A stretch of DNA of 64,000 nucleotides from Zygnema cylindricum. Taxonomy: Eukaryota; Streptophyta; Zygnematophyceae; Zygnematales; Zygnemataceae. A program made the translations under genes and the position numbers. This document shows positions 55,679-64,000 of the stretch, in pieces. The stretch lies in contig JBBHKE010000216.1 of NCBI GenBank assembly GCA_037447655.1, positions 25,001 to 89,000 on the forward strand. Reading direction: 5' to 3'. The first letter of the stretch is position 1. Each line of letters begins with the position of its first letter. The notes under the pieces are model-generated. The model searched no databases. It was not told the origin of the DNA and worked only from the letters and a program-made list of their open reading frames with translations.

Positions 55679-56458
55679 AGGTATGTCCCCATGTGCATAA
55701 CCAAGGGTTTTATTCTGTCGTTTTCTTGTAAAACTTAGCGTCGTACTGCCTAAGTTGCAACCGTACGAAAGAATCGCAAATTTGTCGAGTACAATTTGCG
55801 TCATCCTCGAATTTAGGATGTAAGAAAATTTGTCGTATTGTGTTTTTCGACCCACTTCCACGACAAAAAACGTCATCTTCAACCTTACGTTTAAAACACA
55901 TGCGCGATGTGTTTTAAAACTAGGTATTTTTGATAAACAAATAGGAACATATATTCGCACGTGCCGTAATTTTTGAAAATTTTCATACGATTTCCAAAGA
56001 CAAAGAAAAGTACAGAATTCGCTATGTTTTGTCTGTTTGCGCTCTAATACGACAAATAAAAGTACAAAATTTGTTTAGTTTTGTCTGTTTTCGTCCAGTA
56101 CGGATTTTTTTTTTGCAAGGGTCTTCAAATTCCGATGCCATTTCACGTCGACCGGATAGGAGATGCAAAGGCAAAGCGCCTCGTCTTCAACCGTGAAACG
56201 ACACAGGCTGGAAGGCGGTATGTCTACAATGTCACGGTAAGACATGCAACGTTACAAGCAGTTCCAAAAAAATAACGTGCGACCACAAATTGTAGAAGTT
56301 GACAACCGTCACAGGTATTGATGACGCATACAATCGTCACAACCGTAAGTTACGATTTCGTCCTTACAAACATAGGGACACTTTAAAACCGGGTCCGGCG
56401 GATCCGCGCTAAAATACAAAGTAAGTTCGCTAAGTTACAAGTACATGGGGACATACCC
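55679..56458. mobile_element. H3: TAA-target inverted-repeat element (780 bp)
   Basis: The left end AGGTATGTCCCCATGTG has its first G mutated to A. The right end, as complement, is GGGTATGTCCCCATGT. TAA flanks both sides (55676-55678, 56459-56461). It shares termini with H1 and H2, but its interior is diverged. No transposase. Confidence 0.78.
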
Positions 56459-56688
56459 TAAGTGGCATAAAAATACGTAAAATGCGATTTTGTGACAGCT
56501 GCGTACTTTGTGAGACGTAGACGTTTTGTAGACGTCACTAATTTTACGAAGTTTCGTAGTCGTCTACATTTCGTTTTGTAGACTGTCGCATATTGATATT
56601 GTCGCATATTTTGCATTTTGTAGACGTCTACAACTGTCACATATTTGAAGTAATAAAGGCGCAAGGTTTGATTGACATAGGAACACTA

Positions 56689-57878
56689 CACCGTGAATCG
56701 TAATTAGAGTAAAGAAAAAAATAGAGTAAAAAAACAAAAAATACAATTAAAGTTATGAACGCTTATTTGTGTGATAGAACTTTTTGATAGAGGAAGTTTA
56801 CTCTAATTTATTTAAGTACTCTATATTGGGTTATGTCGGCAATATTGGGTTATGTCGGCAATAATTATCCGTGCTGAAATTATGAACCATAGTTCAAAAG
56901 TAGGCGTTTTTATGGTAGGCTTTTGGTAGGCGCACAAATCTTGGCACAAAACTCGCGCAGATGAGGCATACTGTATGTGTGTGCGTTGTGCACACCCGTG
57001 TACGAACGTCCGAATCTGACGTAAGATCATGGTACAGCCCACGCCACCGGACAAATCTTTTAACCGAACTAAAACATGCGGACGTTTAAAATTGCAGACG
57101 CTAATATGACAGATAGTCCTATGGTAAGTTGTGTTATGGGCTTATCATTTTTTTTCTTGTTAGATCGCTTCTTTGATCAGCGACCGTCTGATCGTTCAAA
57201 TCTGACGCTTTAAATAAAAAACACCTCAAAACTCACAAAAAAATATTTTTTTGTTCGAATGTTTTTCAAAATTTAGACATGACGTTTAATTCTCTATCGA
57301 TAGATGTGCAACTCAACCCTGTTACTATTTTATGTCATTTTGCGGCCAATACAATATGGGTCTTAAGGTTATATTGTAAGTTTTACGTACAATAGGCATA
57401 TTGTAAGGGCGTACTTTCACCTACTTTTGAATTATGTTATGAACACTTAATTACGTATAGGTACAAAATCTGTCGGTCCGTATAGTTTGACGTCGTTATG
57501 ACGTTAGTATTATTTGTCGCGCTGAATGTCAGTTAATGTTCACACTGACGACGATGTTGTGGACGGACGAGAGTTACGCGAACGGATTTTTTTCGAAGTG
57601 ATTGATTTTTTGTTTAGTGCGATTTCACGTGCGAGCATGATTCTAGTAAATCATTATTTGTACCTTTTTACATATAAAAGTACAATTTTGCACGGTCGGA
57701 CGTCATCCGTACTCTACACTATTAAAAAAAAACCTAAATTATAATTTTTCACGTTAATTAAATTCTACCTTAAATAGTAAAATAAAAATTTTAGAATCAT
57801 TTACTCTATTTAAGGTGATAGAGTCGAGATTTAGGGCGACCGAAAGAGCGTTATTTACTCTAATTACGATTCGCGGTG
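56689..57878. mobile_element. Y3: Y-family element, inverted relative to Y0
   Basis: CACCGTGAATCGTAATTAGAG at the left and CTCTAATTACGATTCGCGGTG at the right form a 21-bp inverted repeat with one mismatch, flanked by TA (56687-56688, 57879-57880). The interior matches Y0 in reverse. No transposase frame is visible. Confidence 0.77.
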
Positions 57879-57880
57879 TA

Positions 57881-58740
57881 CAGGAAATAAATAGGAACAC
57901 TTTGAAAAGTAAACCGTAAAATCTGCGCTAAAATCCAAAGTACACCGTGAATCGCTATTAGCGTACATGACGCTAATTGGGGTACCCCTTTTTTTGGGGC
58001 AAATTCTCAAATAGAATAAAGTACGCTAAATGTTTTTGCACGTTATTTGAGGTACCCCGCTCTATGAGTGACGATGCGGACGAAATATAGTACATAAGTA
58101 CATATGCCAAACAGTTGTGGCGGCCCTTTATCGAACTGAATCACTGAACCTTCCCGCGTTCTTTGTCACAAGACTCAGATCTGAATCCATTGATCCAACG
58201 GTTCTCGCCGCAAGGGTCGCATGTAATAAGTAAAATCTCAACCGCAGATCTACGTCACACAAAACGACAGCATCAACAGTTGGCGGCCGTCACAAAAATT
58301 TTCAGTTTCGTTTTAATTTCCAACTCTTTCCTCCGTCGCTTTGTCCAAAATAGACTTTTTTTTTGAGTTTTTCTCGTGTCTGCTGAAGCGTGACACGTGG
58401 CGGGCATTCCGAGACCTGAACTTTTTACCGCCCAGAAAAGGACAAAAGAGGACCCCCGAAGTGGCGAAGAGAGAATCTTCTAGCGAATCTTTTCGAATTT
58501 TTGTCGTATTTGACCTGGATTTATGTTGTCGGGCGCGCCAAAACGTTCAGCCAATAAGATCGCCGGTACCATAAATTACTGTACCTCTTTGGACACTTTA
58601 AAAAGTACATTACAGTACATATCTGTACGGCTTTTTCCGACGGCCCCGAAGCCCAAACTCTCACTTTGTCGTTTTCCTCTTTCCGCGACCGTCCGAATAT
58701 CCGCTTTCGTCGACATTGTCGCCCTCCTCGCCATTCTTTC
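57881..58740. other. Upstream region of the kinase gene
   Basis: It contains a further Y-like terminus (TACACCGTGAATCGCTATTAGCG near 57951) and the palindrome GGGGTACCCC near 57980. I could not identify a convincing TATA box or transcription start. ORFs here are short. Confidence 0.45.
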
Positions 58741-58744
58741 ATAC

Positions 58745-58935
58745 ATAGTTCTCTCTCCCTCTCTTTCTCTCCCTCTCCCTCTCCCTCTCCCTCTCTCTCC
58801 CTCTTCCTCTCCCTCTCCCTCTCCCTCTCCCTCTCCCTCTCCCTCTCCCTCTCCCTCTCCCTCTCCCTCTCCCTCTCCCTCTCTCTCCCTCTCTCTCTCT
58901 CTCCCTCTCTCTCCTTCGCTCTCTCTTCCTTTCCC
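58745..58935. repeat. CT microsatellite (CTCTCC/CCTCTC)n upstream of kinase
   Basis: Nearly pure pyrimidine on the plus strand for about 190 bp, ending 160 bp before the kinase ATG. CT-rich tracts are common in plant 5' leaders. It creates long false ORFs on both strands. Confidence 0.9.
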
Positions 58936-59091
58936 CTCTTCCCCAATTGTTTCCTTGGACATTCTTGACGTCATATTCTTCGAAAACTTTATTCCCGCCA
59001 TTTTTTTTGACTCCAATATTTTCAATCAACAATTATTCAACAATTCACCACAATTTTTAGTCAAAATTTTTTAAATAATATAAAAATCTCA

Positions 59092-59943
59092 ATGGGATTT
59101 TTCTCCTTCAACCTTCGAAAATCCAAAAAATCCCATACGAAGGAAAATTATTTAATACCCAAAACTCCCAATGCCAATGAAGAGAAAGGACAAAACAATT
59201 CAAATTCGAATTCGAATTCAAATTCAAATTCAAAAAAAAAAAAAGGAAAATCTTCTTCTCCACACCATTTACAAGATCGACAACAAAAATTAATACATCT
59301 TTTCCCACATTACGATTCAAAAAATCTTCATTACCACCAATTTGACTCCACCAATTCCCCCTACCTCCATGACTGTCCTCCCTCTCCTCTCCTCTCTCCT
59401 CTCCCTTCCCTTCTCCCCTCTCCTCTCCCCTCTCCTCTCCTCTCTCCTACCCAATTCCAAACCTCCTCCCAAGCCAACATGCGTCGTCTCAAAAGTGTCC
59501 CAAACCTCCCTCCTCCTTCTCCCCAACACCCCACCTCTCCCTCTCCCTCTCCTCCCTCCTCCCTCTCCTCCCTCCCCCACAAACTCCCCCACAAGCCACC
59601 CCACAAACCACCCCACAAACAACCTCCCGTTCCATGTGACAGTTTGGGTCAATCCCGTTCCGTTGAACCTCACCCATATATCTCCAATGTCTTGGGAAAA
59701 CCTTTTCAACACGTGTGGGAAATTTATTCTATTGGTCGAGAGTTAGGGAGGGGAATGAGCGGTACGATTCGTCTTTGTGTCGATGTACGGAACGCGGAAG
59801 CCATGGCGTGTAAAATTGTGTCCAAGGGAAAGATGACGTCAGCACATGATGTTCGGGATTTGAGGAGAGAGATAGAGGCTTTGGAGCTTGTGGGAGACCA
59901 TGAAAATGTCGCAACTCTCAAGGGCACTGCAGAAGATGAGGAG
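59092..59943 (+). CDS. CDPK-like Ser/Thr kinase, exon 1
   Basis: ATG at 59092, context CTCAATGGG. Residues 1-210 are low-complexity: MGFFSFNLRKSKK, an (NS)n run at 35-47, a KKKK run, then Pro/Ser/Leu-rich and HKPPHKPP repeats. Gly2 would allow myristoylation as in many CDPKs, but Ser is at 5 rather than the usual 6. The kinase domain starts at about 212 with YSIGRELGRGMSGTIRLC (Gly loop), invariant Lys241 in MACKIV and the helix-C Glu260. The exon ends in phase 0 at GAG/GTCAGA, after TLKGTAEDEE. Plant CDPKs couple calcium to phosphorylation. The calcium-binding part is not in the window, so a CDPK-related kinase lacking active EF-hands is also possible. Confidence 0.85.
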
Positions 59944-61082
59944 GTCAGAAATTCTCTCTCTTTCTCTTTCTTTCTCTCTCTTTCTCCTCTCTCTCTCTCT
60001 CTCTCTTTCTCCTCTCTCTCTCTCTCTGTCTCTCCTTAATGTTCCCTGTCTGGCTATCTAACTTATCTCTCCCTCTTTCTTCCCCTTCCCGTCTCCCTCT
60101 TCCAGTCCCTTTCCCTCTCTCCCTTTGCTTTCATTCATTCTCCCTACTTCTGATGACTGCATCTCTCTACCATCAAAGGCTCAAACCAAAATCAAACCTA
60201 GTCCTATACTCGAACCCAAAACTAAATCCAAACCCAAACCTAAACCGAAAGCCAAGCCCAATCCCAAACCAATTCAAAACTCAAACCTTAAACTTACCCT
60301 CATTCTCCCTCTGCTCCACCTTTTGTGTTTCCCACATTTTTGTTTTCCACATTTTCATTTCCTCATTTTCGTTTCCCTAATTTTGTTTCACGCATTCCCA
60401 CGTGCCCATTTGTGTTTTCCATATTTGTGTTTTCTATATTTGTGTTTTCCATATTTGTGTTTTCCATATTTGTGTTTTCCATATTTGTGTTTCCCACATT
60501 TGTGTTTTCCATATTTGTGTTTCCCACATTTGTGTTTCCCACATTTGTGTTTTCCACATTTGTGTTTTCCACATTTGTGCTTTTCATATTTGTGTTTTCT
60601 ACATTTGTGTTTTCCATATTTGTGTTTTCTATATTTGTGTTTCCCACATTTGTGTTTTCCATATTGTGTTTCTCACATTTGTGTTTTCCACATTTGTGCT
60701 TTCCATATTTGTGTTTTCTATATTTGTGTTTCCCACATTTGTGTTTTCCATATTTGTGTTTTCCACATTTGTGCTTTTCATATTTGTGTTTTCTACATTT
60801 GTGTTTTCCATATTTGTGTTTTCTATATTTGTGTTTCCCACATTTGTGTTTTCCATATTGTGTTTCTCACATTTGTGTTTTCCACATTTGTGCTTTCCAT
60901 ATTTGTGTTTTCTATATTTGTGTTTCCCACATTTGTGTTTTCCATATTTGTGTTTTCTATATATGTGTTTCCCATATTTGTGTTTTCCATATTTGTGTTT
61001 TCCATATTTGTGTTTTCTATATTTGTGTTTCCCACATTTGTGTTTTCCACATTTGTGGTTTCCATATTTGTCGTTTTCCCAG
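59944..61082 (+). other. Kinase intron 1
   Basis: GT at 59944; AG at 61081-61082 after TTTTCCC. 1139 bp, filled by a CT-rich start and the 15-bp minisatellite. Confidence 0.8.
60405..61075. repeat. 15-bp minisatellite (TTTGTGTTTTCCATA)n in intron 1
   Basis: About 44 units, variants ending CCATA, CTATA, CCACA or CTACA. A 194-bp higher-order duplication is visible: GTGCTTTTCATATT at 60577 and 60771, and the short variant CCATATTGTGTTTCTCAC about 194 bp apart. As the period is divisible by three, all plus frames read as CVFHI/VFSIF repeats, which are not proteins. Confidence 0.93.
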
Positions 61083-61329
61083 AATGTGTACATGTTTTTG
61101 GAATACTGCCGAGGCGGTGAGCTTTTTCGGCGAATAAAAAAATCGAGAAGGTTCTCAGAAGGTGATGCTGCCCAAGTGACTCGGTCGGTGGCCTCCGTCT
61201 TGGAGTGGTGCAGAGAGAGAGGAGTGATTCACAGAGATTTGAAGCCAGAGAATATTCTTTTAGCCTCGAATACATCGAATACGGACATACGAGTGGTGGA
61301 TTTTGGACAAGCTACTCGTTATAGGCCTG
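61083..61329 (+). CDS. CDPK-like kinase, exon 2
   Basis: It starts NVYMFLEYCRGGELFRRIKK, matching the CDPK V-x-LVMELCxGGELF region, and joins exon 1 in phase 0. HRDLKPENIL holds the catalytic Asp. VVDFGQATRY holds the metal-binding DFG, with QA after it where CDPKs usually have LS. It ends in phase 1 at CCTG/GTAAGA. The HRD and DFG motifs are intact, so the domain looks active. Confidence 0.87.
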
Positions 61330-62322
61330 GTAAGAATCCCTCCCTCCCTCCCTCCCTCCCTCCCTCCCTCCCTCCCTCCCTCCCTCCCTCCCCTCCCTCC
61401 TTTCCTCCTTCCCTCCCTCCATCCCTCCCTCCCTCCCTCCCTTTCTTCCTGCCCTCCTCCCTCTCCCACTCTCTCTCTCACTCTCTCTCTCTCCCCGCTC
61501 CCCTCTCCCATTTCTACCCCATGTCCAGCACTTACATTTGCACCCTTCACTTTTTCCCTGTCTTCCATATTCTTTTTTCCCCCCCCTTCATTTTTTTTTT
61601 CACCCCTTCATCCTCTCCCTTCTCTTCTCTTCTCTTCTACCAATTTTTTCGATTTTTTTACCATAAGGAGGGTCTAAAAGAATGTACTTTTTGCTCTCCT
61701 TATTTACATTTTTTTAATTAAAATAAGGTGAATTGAGTATTTAAAATCGCTCTTAATGTGGATTAATTCGAACTTTTTAGTACTAACATGATTTAGTGCG
61801 AAATAAACTTGATTTGGGAGAATACCAGAATAATTATTAATTAACATGGGACACGTAAAATTTGAATTTTGGGAGAATTCTTCCATAACAATGTGATTTT
61901 TTATGTTCAAATTTTTTGTTATCAATTGTGGTATGCTTTGTAGTCACCACAAAACGACAAAATCTATTGTCTCTAAAGTCTTTCAATAATAGTTCTCCAT
62001 TTAAAAGTGTCTGTGGGTTTTTTTCGGTGATCACAAATTTTTGAATATCGAGAGGTTATAAAGTTTCACACATTTAGAGGGAATGTTTGAATGTTGAAGA
62101 AAACTCTTTTTTTTTTGGATTTGAAAAATTTAAACTATTTTAAAATACCATAAAACCACATCTTACCAAAGAAGCAAGTATCTACCCCATTTAGTGTGGT
62201 CCACCTGGCCTGATTTATTGCATATTTGGTATAAATGTGAATTATAGAATCAAATTAAAGATGATAATATTTAATAGAAGAGTAAAATGATCTGATATTA
62301 CTATTTTTTGTCTTGTATGCAG
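61330..62322 (+). other. Kinase intron 2
   Basis: GTAAGA donor; acceptor TTGTATGCAG. It opens with a (TCCC)n microsatellite at about 61338-61445 and further CT-rich sequence to 61650, then becomes AT-rich. Confidence 0.82.
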
Positions 62323-62370
62323 GTGATAGGCTAACCCTTGTGACAGGATCAGCTTACTATATTGCTCCAG
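62323..62370 (+). CDS. CDPK-like kinase, exon 3 (48 bp)
   Basis: Short exon, phase 1 at both ends, encoding DRLTLVTGSAYYIAP, the activation segment up to the APE motif. It is supported by the conserved protein match and by splice sites on both sides (TGCAG before, GTATGC after). It is too short to be found as an ORF. Confidence 0.88.
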
Positions 62371-62665
62371 GTATGCATGTGTTTTTTTTTTTTTTCCTTC
62401 CTTTTTTCTTCCTTTTTTCTTCTTTTTTATCTCCGAGTGGGTCAGTTGCTTATTTTCTAAGTACCTTTGACAAAGAAAAAATGTCAATTTAGCACAATAT
62501 GAACTATTTCTTTCTTTGCCTATGTCACATTGTGTCACATCATGTCACATTATGTCACATTATGTCACATCGCTTGACTTCCACATTTTTCTTCGCAAAT
62601 CTTCCTCAAACTCATTGGTTTCCTTTGTTTTATCTTAACTTTTTGTTTTATCTTAACTTTTGTAG
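62371..62665 (+). other. Kinase intron 3
   Basis: 295 bp, GTATGC to TTTTGTAG. It contains a T/TTCC-rich stretch and five TCACAT(TA)TG-type repeats at about 62524-62572. Confidence 0.85.
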
Positions 62666-62914
62666 AAGTTTTATATAGAAATTATGGTCCCGAATGCGAC
62701 GTTTGGAGCCTCGGTGTCATTTTGTACATTCTTTTAGTCGGTGTACCGCCATTTTGGGCAGAAAGGAGAAGTGAAATATTTGAAAAAGTGAAACGAGGAA
62801 AATTTAATATTTCTGATGGAGTTTGGAGAACGATTTCGGAGGAAGCGAAAGACCTCGTTTGTCGTATGCTTGTGGTGGATCCGACAAAAAGAATAACTCC
62901 AATCGAAATCGAAT
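62666..62914 (+). CDS. CDPK-like kinase, exon 4
   Basis: It completes APE with Glu, then [50 protein letters not shown] and AKDLVCRMLVVDPTKRITPI. The [27 protein letters not shown] stretch is the strongest link to CDPKs. It ends in phase 1 at GAAT/GTAAGT, just before the expected A-x-x-HPW motif that closes kinase subdomain XI. The next exon is beyond the window or unrecognised. Confidence 0.87.
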
Positions 62915-64000
62915 GTAAGTAGTTTCTCAAAGCTCTGTCGATTTATATTGGGAAGTGATTTTGAAATGGGAATTTTTTCTTTCCTTTGAAGTTAGCGGGA
63001 AAAAGATTGACTAATTGAATGGGAATAGGTGTACAGGAGAATGTTTCTCACACAAAATATATATGTGTATATATTACATGTATGTACATATATATATATG
63101 TATATATATATTTAAATGTTTCATAGTGATTTGACTCGTGGTTGAATTCACGTAGTTCAATAATTTTACAAAAACATTCTATTTTTGTCGACATTTTGGG
63201 ACAAAACGTGTACAGAAAATCAGAACTGAACAGAACATAAGAGAGCTCCATTGGAGAAAATCTAGTACATCATTTGCTCTCGAATCTATGTGGACGTTGT
63301 CGAACCGATATTAGATTACACTAATTGCGGTACAAAAGAATATAACTCTCCCATATGATATTGAAATGACACTATCAAAATTTACCTTCTTTTTGTGGGT
63401 AGTCATACCATTTTGTGATTAACTATACATAAAATTACTCAAAATATTGTGTAAATTGTACGATTTATCACGTTTTACCCAAAAAACGAGTGTGATTTTT
63501 GACAATGTATTCTCTCGTAAGATGATTTATCGCATTGTTGAATTATTTCTCATGTTTTGTAGTAAAAAAAATATGTTTTTTGTCCTTTGAGAACCATTGG
63601 ACTACTTTGTCCTAATATAGAGTTGATCAAATGTTTTATAGTGAGTTGTGTTTAGTTGGATATATTGCCCATTTAGTAAAGAAATTATTTTGTATCAAAA
63701 CGTATTTAATTATTTAGTACTATGAATACTTATTTACTATGACATGACTTTGGTGGGTTTTTGTCTCTTCGTTCAACACTATATTTGTCAAGAGGTTGTT
63801 TAGGGTATATTCAATATGAAAATTAGAGTTTTCATCCAAAAAATTTAAAAAATCAAGGAAGAATTGAAAAGAAATTAAGTTTCCCTTTTTTTATTTATGA
63901 AAGATAAAAGGATTTTGGTAGAAAGGAAAATAAGACAAAAGGCTACGTAAAAGTTCGAATACGACAAAGCAAAATTGGACGATTAAAACGTATAACTAAT
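62915..64000 (+). other. Kinase intron 4, runs off the window
   Basis: GTAAGT donor at 62915. No sequence resembling an HPW-containing exon or EF-hands could be found up to 64000. It contains a (TA/TG)n stretch at 63056-63115. Otherwise AT-rich without features. Confidence 0.65.

Noticed and set aside
58523-59074. Long ORFs on both strands over the CT tract (Ser/Pro/Leu-rich or Arg/Glu-rich)
   Set aside because: Pure products of the CTCTCC microsatellite; no start context or domain.
59317-59712. Minus-strand ORFs opposite kinase exon 1
   Set aside because: Shadow of the Pro/Ser-rich coding sequence.
60125-61721. Several 270-440-aa ORFs with CVFHI/VFSIF repeats
   Set aside because: The 15-bp period keeps all frames open; the stretch lies between good splice sites inside the kinase intron.

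Overview
The window looks like nuclear DNA of a green plant, most likely a streptophyte (a land plant or charophyte alga). No species can be named from the sequence. Three things point there. A kinase gene of calcium-dependent protein kinase (CDPK) type has GT-AG introns. There is a dense nest of copia, chromodomain-gypsy and hAT elements. The copia primer-binding sites are exactly or almost exactly complementary to the anticodon arm of plant initiator tRNA-Met, as I recall that tRNA. Only one host gene is convincing: the 5' part of the kinase gene at 59092-62914, which runs off the right edge.

Left part (1-9558): degenerate tandem repeats with a TGACGTC core (1-420), unassigned sequence with two separate 75-bp tandem duplications, a TA-flanked inverted-repeat element (Y0, 4169-5677), and the 3' part of a decayed hAT transposase gene on the minus strand. 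That gene is interrupted by a solo-LTR-like element (S1, 6801-7882).

Centre (9559-36364): one chromodomain Ty3/gypsy element (minus strand) sits inside the zinc finger of the hAT transposase. It carries two independent copia insertions: A (11569-18016, minus) and C (20328-33195, plus). C in turn holds copia B (21586-28033, plus). Target-site duplications (TSDs) are readable at every level, so insertion order is clear: hAT, then gypsy, then A and C (order between them unknown), then B. The 5' part of the hAT gene resumes at 36365. All these elements are broken by stops, frameshifts or catalytic substitutions.

Right of the nest (36603-58740): three copies of a TAA-flanked inverted-repeat family (H1-H3) and a fourth, looser one (H4), further Y copies, a segmental duplication (about 39198-41889 and 52708-54700), and copia D (41890-about 50692). 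Each LTR of D carries an S-type insertion at almost the same LTR position. H4 inside one duplicate has a matching empty site in the other, which proves the TAA target duplication.

Right end (58740-64000): a CT-rich tract, then four exons of the kinase gene separated by introns filled with a 15-bp minisatellite and TCCC repeats. Calcium-binding EF-hands, if present, would lie beyond the window.

The most unusual signals are: (1) half-tRNA priming of all four copias, (2) a tRNA-like A-box/B-box module antisense in their LTRs, (3) four nonsense codons shared by copias A and B, implying spread of an already defective master in trans, and (4) three unrelated tandem duplications of exactly 75 bp.
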